Notes: a model not told the origin generated them from the letters alone. A stretch of DNA of 64,000 bases from Novakomyces olei (GCA_016906335.1 JADEYG010000009.1:627001-691000), one strand, 5' to 3'. Positions 34,899 through 46,739 are shown, counted from the stretch's first letter. A program made the numbers and translations.

Positions 34899-35180
34899 CT
34901 AATCCGAGGCGGAATCCTGGACCGGCTCTAATTCCTTGGGCCGGAAGAGCTGTATCGCAATGATGATGATGAATAGGAGACTAATGAAAACAGCGAATAG
35001 CAGGTACACCATAAACCGGCTTTTCTGCTCGAGCGATTGCAGCCGCTTCTGCCGCGAAAGTTCTTTGAGAGGATCAACTCGGCGCCGCGGATCGCGCGTG
35101 TCAATCATCGGCGTATCTGAATCCGAATCTGACGCGTCCAGCATTATGGCTGGTGATTCTGTCCGCCGTCGGATTGCCAT
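34899..35180 (-). CDS. small single-pass membrane protein, unknown
   Basis: Frame of 93 codons with ATG at 35180. A charged N-terminal half (MAIRRRTESP, DASDSDSD, DPRRRVDPLKEL) and a short amphipathic Lys/Arg/Gln stretch precede one strong membrane helix at about 56-79 (VYLLFAVFISLLFIIIIAI). An acidic 14-residue tail follows. This is a type II or near-tail-anchored layout, as in many small ER or SNARE-like fungal proteins, but I do not recognise the family. The well-formed helix and biased acidic/basic segments favour a real gene over a chance frame. Confidence 0.55.
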   Translation of the reverse strand: MAIRRRTESPAIMLDASDSDSDTPMIDTRDPRRRVDPLKELSRQKRLQSLEQKSRFMVYLLFAVFISLLFIIIIAIQLFRPKELEPVQDSASD

Positions 35181-35599
35181 TGGCTGACGACTTAAAAGTG
35201 GGAATGGCAGCGTTCGTTTTTTAATAATAAAATATTGTATAAAATATCATGTTTGATATTAATTATATTAAAGACAAAGCGAAATAATATCCTACTCGAA
35301 ATCTACACGTTTATCGGTATTTATCGCGGTACATTATTTAGTTTATTATCGCAATAACAAAGATACGAACTAAACACATTCTATACTATAATATATTCCA
35401 TACTGTAATATATACCAACTGTAATAAATCCATAGTGTAATAAATCCATAGTGTAATAAATCCATAGTGTAATCAATCCATAGTGTAATCCATAGTGTAA
35501 TAAATCCATACTATATTACTGTATCAGATTCCACTAATTATCGGACCCTATCAGACGCCTTTTATTTTCATTACAGTCTCACAGATCTGCAATCGAACC
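35181..35599. other. divergent promoter region of the small membrane protein gene and ARG3
   Basis: About 420 bp, AT-rich, with a minisatellite (unit AATAAATCCATAGTGT) at 35405-35510. No clear Gcn4 site (TGACTC) seen. Confidence 0.55.
35405..35510. repeat. minisatellite, 16-bp unit TAATAAATCCATAGTG
   Basis: About six imperfect direct copies just upstream of ARG3. Confidence 0.88.
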
Positions 35600-37025
35600 A
35601 TGTCTCGCGTGGGCAGCCGCCTTTGGTCGGCGGCAGCGCGGCCTTTACGATCGGAAGGGAATTTTTCGCGGCTTTGCAAGGACGCTCGGCGGTACCAATC
35701 GTCACAGGCACGAGTGGCTAAACCTCGACACTTTATGACAATCGGCGATCTGTCGACGGAGGAGCTGCGGTACCTGGTAGAGCGCTCGCTCGCTATAAAG
35801 TACGCAGCGAAGCATAGCAGCAGTAGCCATGTAGCGGGTTCGGATCCAGGCAGTTCCGCTTCCTCGTCTGCCGCACAGAGCACTGGCGCTCCCGCTTCAA
35901 TCCAGCAGGTTCTTGACAAATGGCCACTGACTGGGAAAACACTGGCAATGCTGTTCACGAAACGGTCAACGCGCACACGAGTCAGTACAGAGGCGGCCGC
36001 CGCTCACCTTGGAGCAAACTCGATGTTTCTGGGCAAAGACGATATTCAATTGGGGGTAAGTTTTTTGTTTTGTATTGGCCTCTTTTTGTATATGGTGCGC
36101 ACGAGTACGAGTCAGGCTGTTGCTCTCTATCCATTACTGTTTTCTACTTTATATATATATACACAAGTCAGTAGTCTTGCCACCTAACTCTTTGCCGCGT
36201 GGCCGATTGTGATTGTTGCCGTGTTTGCGTCTCACAGTACTTGCTAACTTGGTTGCAGGTGAATGAAACTTTGTACGACACGGCACGCGTTATTGGCTCA
36301 ATGGTGGCGGGTATTGTGGCTCGTGTCGATGGACACCAGGACATCGTGGACTTGTCGGCACCTTCTGCAGTCCCTGTGATTAATGCACTTTCAGATTTAT
36401 ACCATCCACTGCAGGCACTGGCAGATATCGCCACGATTTCCGAGGTTTTCAACGGTAAACTGGCCGGCCTGCGTTTAGCTTGGATTGGGGACGCTAATAA
36501 CGTACTGCATGATCTTATGATTGCTTGCGCAAAACTGGGTATTAGCGTGCGTATAGCTACTCCACCAATGTATCCCGTCAATGAAAAGGTGCTTGAAGAT
36601 GCGCGTTCATGTGCTGCTAGCACAAATGCCGCCCCGACTTCTGTGGAAGTCATGCAAGATCCCCACAAGGCAGCCGCTGGTGCTCACATTATTGTGACGG
36701 ACACCTGGATTTCAATGGGCCACGAGTCGGAGAAGCGACAGCGTCTCAAGAATTTTGAAGGGTTCCAAGTAAACCGGAGTCTTATCGAGGCCGCAAAGCC
36801 CGATCCTAGTTGGATCTTTATGCATTGTAAGGGTTTTATTTTAGTTCAATTTTTTTCGTTCATGAATATGGTCTAATGTGAACAGGCCTGCCACGCAAGG
36901 CAGAGGAAGTATCTGACGAGATCTTTTACTCGGAGAAAAGCCATGTGTTTGACGAGGCTGAGAACCGGAAATGGACAATGATTGCGGCTATTGAAGCATT
37001 TGTCGCTAAAGGCGGCAGAATTTGA
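35600..37025 (+). CDS. ARG3: ornithine carbamoyltransferase
   Basis: Exons 35600-36055, 36259-36826 and 36886-37025 join to 387 residues. The enzyme makes citrulline from ornithine and carbamoyl phosphate in arginine biosynthesis. The carbamoyl-phosphate loop is [11 protein letters not shown] near residue 120; [16 protein letters not shown] and the ornithine-binding MHCLPRK (Cys342) are present, the latter restored exactly by splicing intron 2. The N-terminus is Arg/Ser/Ala-rich for about 40 residues, so a mitochondrial location is likely, unlike cytosolic S. cerevisiae Arg3. A Ser/Ala/Gly-rich insert of about 35 residues (roughly 72-105) lies inside the first domain and makes the protein longer than usual. 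Introns are 203 and 59 nt, ending ggttgcag and gtgaacag. Confidence 0.95.
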
Positions 37026-37527
37026 ATTTAGCCCTGTATACTAAACATCCTTATTGCATATTTCCAGCGCTGCCATCTACTATGTCTATGCGTAATACAT
37101 GTAATTATATCATTTAGTTTTGTATTTCATTTATTTTGTATTTCATTTATTTTGTATTTCATTTATTTTGTATTTCATTTATTTTGTATTTCATTTATAT
37201 TGTATTTAATTGTTTTGTATGATTTAAATGTATATTGTAAGAATACCATAACGTTACTTGGCACAAGTACAAGCCTCAACACAACATCGACTGGGGTCGT
37301 TATTGCCGTTTATCGCCGGTGTCGCTACGGCAATTTCGGTTTGGGTATAGGCGATACTCTTAATTGATCCATGAATCGTTCCATTTCCATCTCCACACTG
37401 TCAATTTCTCCTCCACACTTAAATTAAATCATATATTACTAACAAGTTCGGCAAATACAAACGAATAAATAGAGCAGAGTTTGCAGCGGCAATAGTAGCG
37501 TTCAGTCATCAATAAAATTCTGCAATA
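37026..37527. other. intergenic region ARG3 to oxidoreductase gene
   Basis: About 500 bp with a TTTGTATTTCATTTATT minisatellite at 37118-37215 right after ARG3. The rest is the promoter of the next gene. Confidence 0.55.
37118..37215. repeat. minisatellite, 17-bp unit TTTGTATTTCATTTATT
   Basis: Five to six nearly identical direct copies in the ARG3 3' flank. Confidence 0.9.
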
Positions 37528-38601
37528 ATGGCAATTGGTGTGGGTATTCTTGGCGTCGGCATGAGCGCCTTTGTCTTTCATGTCCCCTTTATCCTTTCGC
37601 AGCCAGACAAATTTAAGCTCAATGCCTTCTTTGAACGTCCTCACGGGGAATCAAAGGCCCGTGCTAAATTGCCGACCGATGTTGCAAAGTCAGTGGCTGT
37701 CTACAGCACATTGGACGAGCTTTTAGGCGACAAATCTGTCGATTTGGTTGTTGTCTCTACTCCGCCCGCTCTGCACTTTGAGCAAACACGTGCAGCTTTG
37801 AATGCGGGTAAACACGTGATTGTGGAAAAGCCTTTTACTGCCACTACGGCAGAGGCAGATGAGCTTATGGCTCTTGCTGCCGCCAATAATCTCATTATTG
37901 CAGTCTACCAAAACAGAAGATTCGATTCGGATTTTGTTACGGTGGAAGCGCAAGTGAAGAATGGGAAACTCGGTGAACTCGTTGAATTCGAATCCCATTT
38001 TGATCGGCTCTCACTGGAGGCCCGTAACAATTGGAAGGAAGTAGTACAGCCTGGCAATGGAGCTATTTATGATTTGGGTACGCACTTGCTGCACCAAACA
38101 TTAGTGCTGTTTGGCCGGCCGGAAACCGTGTCCGCTACAATGTACAATCAGCGTGGTATCGCGAGCCCCGAGGTGGAGGATTACTTTCTTGTAATCTTGC
38201 GTTACCCCAACTCTCCTTTGCAGGTTATCGTATCTGCCGGTGCGGTTAACTGGGGCCCAACAACGAGGTTTGTGGTGAAGGGCAAGAAGGGAAAATTGGT
38301 CAAAGGCGGAATAGACGTGCAGGAAGATCAATTGAAGGAGGGAATCTGGCCTGGTCATAAGGGCTACGGTATTGAACCAGACCAATTTGCAGCCAATGTA
38401 TACTCTGCCAGTGGAGCCGAGACTTTGAAGTCTCTGCCGGGTGATTATACGGCTTTCTACAATGAAGTAGCCAATGCAGTCGCCAAGAAGGATGTCAAAC
38501 AGCTTTCCACTCCGCCTGAATTGGCTCGCGATGTTATTCGTCTCGTTGAACTGGCAAAAGAGTCCAGCAAGCAAGGCAGAGTTGTGAAATTCGAGGGATA
38601 A
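37528..38601 (+). CDS. GFO/IDH/MocA family NAD(P)-dependent oxidoreductase
   Basis: Intronless frame of 357 residues. The N-terminal Rossmann domain has GILGVGMSAFVFH at residues 5-17, VVVSTPPALHFEQ and the catalytic-lysine motif EKPF near residue 95. The C-terminal domain has NGAIYDLGTHLLHQTL, the GxxxDxGxH substrate site. This layout matches fungal and bacterial YdgJ/galactose-dehydrogenase-like oxidoreductases acting on sugars or inositols, in the cytosol; the actual substrate cannot be read from sequence. Lack of introns, as in the SDR gene, is unusual for this window. Confidence 0.9.
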   Translation: MAIGVGILGVGMSAFVFHVPFILSQPDKFKLNAFFERPHGESKARAKLPTDVAKSVAVYSTLDELLGDKSVDLVVVSTPPALHFEQTRAALNAGKHVIVEKPFTATTAEADELMALAAANNLIIAVYQNRRFDSDFVTVEAQVKNGKLGELVEFESHFDRLSLEARNNWKEVVQPGNGAIYDLGTHLLHQTLVLFGRPETVSATMYNQRGIASPEVEDYFLVILRYPNSPLQVIVSAGAVNWGPTTRFVVKGKKGKLVKGGIDVQEDQLKEGIWPGHKGYGIEPDQFAANVYSASGAETLKSLPGDYTAFYNEVANAVAKKDVKQLSTPPELARDVIRLVELAKESSKQGRVVKFEG

Positions 38602-40312
38602 GTAGATTTGTGCAATGTTACGCACTAATTGGTTGGCCTTTTCCTCTTCAAGTAATAGTTTTTTCTTTCCCTTTTTCTTTTTATACGTTGTCTCTGCTGT
38701 ATCCCTCGTAATTTACCACACTTCATTTTGCGATTGTCTACAGTCTCCTTGCTCAATTATTCCGTACGACAGTCAAGGGCGCGGGGCTTTAGCATGGGAG
38801 AATTTCAAAATCGGTTTTCTTATTGCGACCAGATTTGCGGCACGTTTGTCGCAGATTGATTTTGTATTGTGTTTCCGTGCAAACCTTAGCTATGGGATTG
38901 CAGTTGTGTTCGTGATAAAAATTGCGTGTCCTCCCGTCTTTGCGTGAAGAAAGTCTTTATTATATGTTATTTTTTCTTAGTTTGCTTTGTGCGCGCTATA
39001 TGCCTATTCGCTTGAGAGCTTGTGTTCCTTGTCTGAAAAGAGCTGGGAAAAAAGATCAAATACGTAAAGAAAATTGCACGGAAAAAAAATTTGGGTTTTG
39101 AACTCAAATTTTCTGATTGGGTAATATTTAGAAAAATAATTTTGATTGATGTATTTTATTAATGTGCGAAGAAATACGGTGCTGTTTTCAAATGCTCATT
39201 TTGAGATATATAGTGGGGAATACTGTAATTGTAATTGTGGCTTTACACTATAGCCTTTGGTAAGCACTGCTAGTTTATGGTATTTGTGATGAATAAGGAG
39301 GCCTCGAAATGTGTAATTATAAATTGCCTTGAACTTTTGCCCCTCTGCCTTACTGTTAATATTTGAATTTATTATTCAACCTCGCATTTAATTGTAAATA
39401 GCGAGCAGTTACTCAAACCCTAAAGACAAGAAGAACCATCCATTATTAACAATGCAGGATCAAGCCAGATGGCACGACAATTGTAATAGAAAAATTATAT
39501 AATTGCCTGCCATAAATATGCGTTAAAAAAATCTGCCACATCTACAATTAAGGCTTTCAAGTCTGTGTATTGAGTATACAGCACAATAAACTTGTGCCTC
39601 AGTATAAGTGCTCCTTAATTGCAGGCGTGTAACATTATATTAACCCTCTTCTATTTACTATGCATTCTGACAGAATCTTACAATGAAATAGCGTGTTACT
39701 TTTAATGCGTATTAATTAGTGTGTTGAACTGGGTAATAATAAAATCGACAAGAGCGCGTCCCGACTCGTTTTAGCGTAAGCCCTTCAAAATACGATCTGA
39801 AAGGTGCGGATCCGTAACTACCGAGCCTCTTTGCTGATCATAATGTTTTGCACTTTATAATTTGATATTCTGAATTTTCCTTGTCTTATCAGAACTGACT
39901 CCATGGGCGCCATTGTTTCTTGTGTACACTAATCTTTCTGTTCATTTTGCCTACTGCGGGTCTGATCGCGCTAGAGTTTGATCTCTTTTCTTTGTTGCAT
40001 TTTTTGGGGAAATTTTAAGATGCTTTTAGATCTGATTGCTAACTGTCTGCCTCAGCTTTGTAAGTCAAGGTGTATGGTTGCGCCATATTAGCCACATTCG
40101 TGCAAGTCGCGACTTGCAAGAACGCGGCTGTATCAACGATCCCTCCTGCCTGCCGTCTTGACTAGTGCTTGTCCCTTGTTTACAAAATTCCAGTTGCTTC
40201 TTTAGCTTACTTTTGTTGTTGCCATCTTTCTTTTCTCAATTGATCTGCCTGTTCGCCCTTGATCAACTTGTTTGCTTGGCAACTCTTGATCACTCTTTCG
40301 AATCTGACTGCA
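38602..40312. other. long intergenic region upstream of BEM3
   Basis: About 1.7 kb with no gene I can support. A 110-codon frame at 38615-38947 has no conserved features. The stretch is AT-rich, becoming pyrimidine-rich near 39900-40260, consistent with the BEM3 promoter and leader. Confidence 0.5.
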
Positions 40313-43300
40313 ATGGCCAGTATAAGACCTGTTGATACAGAGTCTGGTGTTGAAAAGGGTCCATCGGCACCAGATGCTACTCAGGAACAGAGCAGTGCTG
40401 CGCTTACAAAGGAGCGCGACAGTTTATTACAGCAAAATGCTCAACTATGGCGACTAGTGGATAAGCAGCGCGACACGTAAGTCTACAATTCATTCTACAA
40501 ATTTCATTCTAATAATTTTAATCTACAAATATGAATCGCCGTTTTGCATTGGCTAATAATCGTTTAGAATACTAAACCTGCAAGAGCAGCTGATTCAAGT
40601 GGCAAGCGATCGAGATACCTTTCAAAAATCGTGTCAGGAACTCGTTAAAAAGGCGGCCGCTCTAACAGCTACTGCGGAAGCGCATGCTTCTATTACCGAT
40701 AAGGCCGGAGAAATTCAGCCCAAAACCCCTACAAGCTCATTGCACCCATTTGTTGGTGGAAGTGGGGGTGGGGGCCCTAGTGGAGGTTCAAGTGGGGGTC
40801 CAGTTACTCCTCATAGTGGAAATAAATTCGAAGAAATGCTACGCAACTCACAGGGTACGCGTTCCTCCCGGCGGACGACGGACGGACGAGTACGTAGGCC
40901 GCCGGCTCTTGATTTTAGTTCAGTGAAGAGCAGCAAACAACAGCAAACAGCAGCAAAACAACAGCAGCAGCACCAACAGCAGTCTGAACAGAATGGCAAA
41001 GCACCTTCTTCATCAGAAAAATTTTATTTCAGTGGAGAACCCTTAACTACACCTATTTCACGTGTTAAATCTCCTCGTCGAGATCAATTGCATGCTTCGC
41101 CCTCAGCCGTAAACTTTTCTTCTCGTCGAGGCAATACGGCAGTTCCAGGTTCAGCGCCGGCTGCTATTGCTGGTAGAAGGCAATTGCTCTCTTCTGCCAC
41201 TGGAAATGCCCCAAATTTGACTCTGGCTTCAGCGGAAAAGCTTGGTCTCGTGACCAATGCAAGTGGATCAGACCGGCCCTTAGATTTAGACGATTTGCAG
41301 CTGGCTTTAGATGCTACTGACTCGGCTCTAGCTCAACGAAGGTCACTGAGCAATAACAATAATAACGGGTTTAATCACAACAGCAGCATCGATAAAGACG
41401 ACGCGGACGGTTCAGTCAAAATTATCAACAAAAAGGATACTATTGATGAAAGTGCAACTCGAAAACCAGGACTCCCTTCGCGAAGACGAGGAAATACGGA
41501 TAATTCGGCGGCAATAACAGCAGCAGCAGCAGCAGCGACGATGGGAAATACGTTTACAGCATCACCAAATCTTCGGCAGTTGCGATTACAGCCTCAATCG
41601 ACCGGCAGCTCAGCCAATCAGCTTACAGACTGGGAGGAAAGTGGACTACGCAGTCAATTGACAACTGCACAAGAAAGAGATGGTCAAGAAAGAGATGCAC
41701 AGTCATCGCCAAACCATCAGCGTCGACGGTCGAAAAGTCTTGATGATCTGAGAGTCTTGAATGTTTTTCAAAAAGATGGTGCAAAGACGGTAGCAAAAGA
41801 CTCTTTTAACTTGGCCAATGCTAGTGTGCAAGACCAAGGGTCATCGATTCTTAGTGGCCATTCCAGGTTCTCTAATATTGATCAGTATGGAGGAGAGGAG
41901 GATGATGCCGATGAAGTAGAGCCCGATGAAGCCATTGAAGACGATAACGATAGTGTATACTCGGCCGATTACGGAACGGAGCCCGAGCCAGCCATGATTG
42001 GGCTCGGAGTCGTTGACGTCATGTCTCCACCGGCCTCTGCAGGCCTTTACGTGACTACAAATCCCTATCAAGAGTTTTTTGAGACGAGCAAACGTGCAGA
42101 ATCCCCTGGGTCAACTCTGTCAGCGCATTTGCTGCCATTAATCGATGCTAAAGTGACCCGCTCTCGATTTCGGCCACTAACAAAGACCAAATGTGATGCC
42201 AGTTTTATTATCACTATTTACAGACGCGTAATGGACCACGCGCAATCACTGGAAAAGCTATGGTCAGTGGACAAGAGCTTGAGTATGATGGTTGAGTTCA
42301 ATACACGGCTAGTGCCCTTGATGGGCCCAACGGGCTCCTATTTGTCTGCCTTCCCTGACAGAGCACTGCTAACGTCAAATGTACCGAGTAAAATTGATCA
42401 GCGCAATTCCGTGCTGGAAGCTTACTTGCAAAGTGTCCTTGTTGCTCCGCTGGACGAGGCCCCCTTACATTTTGTCTGTTCTTTCCTTAGTTCCGACGTG
42501 GTTCCCAACGATATTGAAGCGCGAACAAGGCAGTTTGAGGAGGCAAATGGGATTGCAAAGCAAGGGTACCTGCTACGAAGAGGAAAAAACTTTGGAGGAT
42601 GGAAGCCAAGGTACTTTGTTCTCGATGGCCCAGTCTTGCACTTTTACGAGGGACCTGGAGGAGCTCAGATTGGCCAGATTCGGCTACAGCAGGCTAAATT
42701 GCATAAACAGCAATCGCAGCCTTCTGAGAGAGAAAAGCCGAGGGCAGGTGAGAATTCTGCGTCGGAAACAGAATTCCGGCACGGACTGCTGATTGCTGAG
42801 AGGCGGGGCGATCCAAGAAAGAGTGCTCTCCCGAGTTCAGGTGTGGGTTTGAGCAGCAGTTCAAGCAGCAACGATGTAGGCACGCATACTGGCAATAATA
42901 GCATTAGTAGTAGTAATAATAGCCATAACCCTGCAAATGTGAACAGACACATCTTTTGTGCGCAGGACGATGCAGAGCGTGATGAGTGGTACAATGCGAT
43001 TTTGCCTTTTACTCACGCCGAAACTGACGAGAAACCTTTACGTGAATCTCAGCCGCCTGTACGGAGGGACAAGAGGCTGAAGGAGATCTTTTCACGTGGG
43101 GAAAAAGCGGTCAGTAATGACGCTGATGCAGGCAGGGACTCTTCGCCTGAGCCTTTACAGGCAATCCCTTATTCTGAAACTGCTCCCGCTCAGCCTGCGC
43201 CTGCGGCAGACACCGGGTCGCTTAATGAACGGTCGCCAAGGCTATCGGAAATTTCCGGGCCTATCGAAAGTGTGCCTATTCAAAACAGTCAAGCCTGGCA

Positions 43301-44545
43301 GCAAATGGAGCGGGAGACAGAGAGCAGGCATCTGCCTGCTGCAGCTTCTCTGCAATCCTCAGCGGAAGCGAAACCGGCGGCTCCGAAACGTAAAGGGTTT
43401 TGGAATTTTAGAAGCAGCAACAATAATAATGCAAACAGCAACAACAGCTCAACAAATAATAAACTAAAAACCGACGAGCTGCTAGCAAGTATTGCGAACG
43501 GCACTGCTTTGCCGCCCCTTTCGCCTTTGGAGAACGAGGCTGGAGCTGTTCGATCAACTACAATCTTTGGTGCGACTCTAAAGGACGCTCTTAATTTTGT
43601 TGATCCTCCATCACGAGTGCCTAGCGTTGTATCGCGGTGCATTGCCTTTCTTGATGCGCGTGGAGCTGTGCGAGAAGAGGGAATTTACCGGCTCAGCGGC
43701 TCCAATTCAGCCATTAGGTCTCTTAAAGAGGCATTTAATATGGGTAAGTTTGTAGGATTTATTTTGGATTAAGAGTATATGGCCGTTGGAATCGTTTGGC
43801 AATTTCAAAGTCTCTCTAGCCGCCTCTATACTCCAATTCGTCTATTTTGTTTTCGCTTTTTGTAGCGTCTTTTACATCCATCCTCTCCCGTACCCATTCT
43901 CCTTCTACTTCATCTACTTCATTGTTTGTATAGCACAATTATTTAATGTATAATTTACTAACCCCCAGACGGCGACTTTGATATTTTAACGGCTGAACGT
44001 GCATATGATGTACATGCGGTAGCCGGGCTTCTCAAGCTTTATCTCCGTGAAATGTCCACGTTTTTATTGACGCGAGAGCTTTATCCGTATTTCCTGGAAA
44101 CCACCGAAGTTGAGGACGAATCTGTGCAGGCACGGCGTATGCGTCCATTGGTTGAATCTCTGCCAAAAGAGAATTATGACCTACTCAAAACTATTATTTC
44201 TCATTTATGCACGATTGTGGACAATTCTGCGCAAAACAAAATGAATGCTCGCAACGGTACGTCAGATACAATTTATTGATTTATTTATTGATTGATTGAT
44301 TGTTTGTTTGAACTTTGAACTAATTCTCAGTCGGTATTGTCTTTTCTCCTACGCTGAATATTCCTGCTGCGGTGTTCAATATTCTGATTGGCAATTTCAG
44401 TTACATATTCACATCAGGCGATAGGTTAGATAACGTAGAGCCTATGAGCTCAGAACGGAATATCACAGTTGTCGATCCACCACCATATATTGATTATGAA
44501 CCGCCTTCAATAACATTAGTCGGCCACAATGAAAAGGAATTATAG
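40313..44545 (+). CDS. BEM3: Rho GTPase-activating protein Bem3 (PX-PH-RhoGAP)
   Basis: Exons 40313-40476, 40568-43743, 43969-44256 and 44331-44545 join to 1280 residues. Bem3 is a GAP for Cdc42 at polarity sites. A short coiled coil at the start (KERDSLLQQNAQLWRLVDKQRD) is followed by about 500 low-complexity residues with Gln and Asn runs. A PX domain starts near 585 (SRFRPLTKTKCDASF). A PH domain near 715-870 (KQGYLLRRGKNFGGWKPRYF) is split by a Ser/Asn-rich insert before HIFCAQDDAERDEWYNAI. The RhoGAP domain (about 1052-1230) has the arginine finger in GIYRLSG, and splicing restores KEAFNMGDGDFDI and ARNVGIVFSPTLNIP. Introns are 91, 225 and 74 nt, the last two ending ttactaacccccag and ctaattctcag. 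Confidence 0.93.
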
Positions 44546-45335
44546 TGGCGAAGAAAAGCAGAGAATTTGTCTTAGCTACGGATCCGCAGGTTTGAATATT
44601 ATGATTAATCTACCCAAAATATATTCAGATCTACCTTTCAACACAAGAGACTAGAGTTAGTTTTCAGAAAGAAAACTTGTCCTGTTTGGCTCTGTCGTCG
44701 GTCCACTAAATTCTTTTATGTTTATTTTCATTATATTTAATTCGCATAAATTAATTTATCTTTGTCTGCTGGCAGGTTCCGCAGACGCGCATGATATTGG
44801 TGTCCAGCTGTGTTTTCTCAGATTTGCGCGAGTGTGCAAAACAAGTATTAGGTGGAAGGACATGCTCATTATTCATGACTGTGTGCATATTAATAAAAAA
44901 GATATTCTACGATTTAGCAATCAAAGATGTAAACAATACTGCTAGCTAATTGAGCTCGAGACTGTTATCGGAACAAAAAGAAACAAACATTTGCCTTGTA
45001 ATTTTCAAACTTTTAGAAAGACGAGCAAAATGGGAAAAGCCGCCGATTTGTATTCATCAGTGAGATGCCCACAATCCATTCGGGTGTTGCAAGTTTGATA
45101 GAGTTCAAGACAGAATTTTTGATATACAGCCATTCAAAATAAATAGCCATTGCGCTTTAAAACTTTGTTTATTGATCTACGTAGGATAAGAGATGGGCCA
45201 ATTAAACAACTAAATGTATTAAATATGAATAAAATCAAACGAGTCAAACAAAGGCGATACAACCGAATCAATAGCGCAAGACACTACACCCAATGCAACA
45301 CAAACCCCTATACATTTGGTATCAAAATCGCAGAC
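44546..45335. other. intergenic region between convergent BEM3 and securin-like genes
   Basis: About 790 bp of AT-rich sequence. Frames of about 60-75 codons are short, without conserved features, and judged to be chance. Confidence 0.55.
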
Positions 45336-46404
45336 TTATAAGGTAATGTCTAGCTTTATGTCGTCCACATAAACACCATTCGTCGACGTCTGTTTGGGCG
45401 ATTTTGGTGCAAAAGGCCGTCTTTGAAGCGTCGCGGCATTGTGCGAAGAAGGCTTATGAACCCCTGGTTTCTGTTGAAAAGAACCCACATTCTGGTTTTG
45501 CTTCAATAACGAGCTCTGTGTCGGACGGCTTAAGCGGTCTACTAGTGCAGAACTGCGACTTGCAGGTTTCTCTGTACGCTTTACAGATTTGCTTTCTGTT
45601 TTCGCTAACGACTTTGGTGGAGAATTGTCTTGAAACGGAACAAAAGAGTGAGTAAGCTCGTGCTCGGTCTGCTCTTGCCGGGCGAGGTATAGCCGGCTCT
45701 GTTCTTCAATAATGCAATGTGCTTGCTCTACAGCGCCCATGTCGGGAGGCGCGTTTGCATCTGCAATTAATGGATTAAACAGCTGTTCAGTGCCGTCTTC
45801 ATCCTCGGCCAATGCTGCGTCATAGTTAGAATCGATATGAGATTAAATATATTAAACTCAAGCCGTCGTAGAAAAATAATGTAAAATATAAAACGAGGAA
45901 AGGGGGCCCATATCAACTCTAGTGCTATCATAATGTGGCACATAAAAGCACGAGTTTAAACTTACGCTCATCGCGCGGAGCCATGTACTCGATATCTGAG
46001 TCATAGTTGATTGCGTCCACTTGCGCACTCTCCGCTTCCAAGCTTTTATGTTGACTGTGCCGCAGTCTCTGTGAGCGTCCGGACGTTTTACCGCCACTCC
46101 AAGTCTTTTGGTCGGAAGATTGAGAATCGTCTGGTATGAGTAATCGGTCAATTTCAAAAACGCATTATGATCCGGAGAAGAAATGATCAGGGAATTGGCG
46201 AATAAACTTACTGAGCGGAGTTGTGTACTTGAAAGCTCCAATATTCGCTGATTTTGCTGTTAACGGTGCCTTTCGAGAAGCGTGTTGGGCAAAAGGCGTT
46301 TTAGGCGCAGTATCAGCCGCTCCCCGGCTGACGGTACTTTGAGCAGGTTTGCCAAAAGGCGTGCGAGCCGTGACGGCGTTCTCCTTATCCGTAAACCTCA
46401 ACAT
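45336..46404 (-). CDS. securin candidate (Cut2/Pds1-like separase inhibitor)
   Basis: Exons 46404-46212, 46130-45966 and 45814-45336 join to 278 residues. The protein is disordered-looking and rich in Ser, Lys, Pro and Ala. A KEN box lies at residues 7-9 (FTDKENAVTARTPFGK), a placement like fission-yeast Cut2. Residues 108-120 (DSDIEYMAPRDEP) resemble the DIEYMPP segment of Cut2-type securins. TP motifs (RTPF, KTPF) and RRPFAPKSP near the C-terminus could be kinase sites. Securin holds separase inactive until anaphase. Both junctions are required to keep the frame; introns are 81 and 151 nt, with clear GTAAGT donors. Identification rests on short motifs in a fast-evolving family; another KEN-box cell-cycle protein is the alternative. 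Divergent with tropomyosin across 335 bp. Confidence 0.5.
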
Positions 46405-46739
46405 TCTGGCAATGATCCTGCCTCTGCTGCTGTTGTCGTCTCTTTTACCATTTCACTCTCAACACGATCACGTGATTAAAAAACCCTAATAACTCAGAAA
46501 ACCCTGTCAAACACGTTAAACACGCATTTCATATATTCGGGGTGCGACAGGGCATACTCCAATCCGCCATACATAATAAATGGATGGATACAATAGAATT
46601 GCAGGCAAATAAATAATAATTAAATACTATATACATCATTTACCCATTAACCTTGAGACAAAGGTAGAGGGCAAACAGACACCTGTCAATTGGCATAAAG
46701 CGGACAAGGCCCAACTTTTTCATTTCTTCACTATTCGCA
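46405..46739. promoter_or_regulatory. shared divergent promoter, securin-like gene and tropomyosin
   Basis: 335 bp between the two start codons. A palindromic E-box ATCACGTGAT sits at about 46468-46477, a Cbf1/bHLH-type site. No MCB (ACGCGT) or SCB element seen. Confidence 0.5.

Noticed and set aside
38615-38947. Plus-strand frame of 110 codons after the GFO/IDH/MocA gene
   Set aside because: T-rich 3' flank; no motif and no plausible start context.
44718-45341. Two plus-strand frames of 63-75 codons after BEM3
   Set aside because: Short, no domain, AT-driven composition, in a convergent intergenic region.
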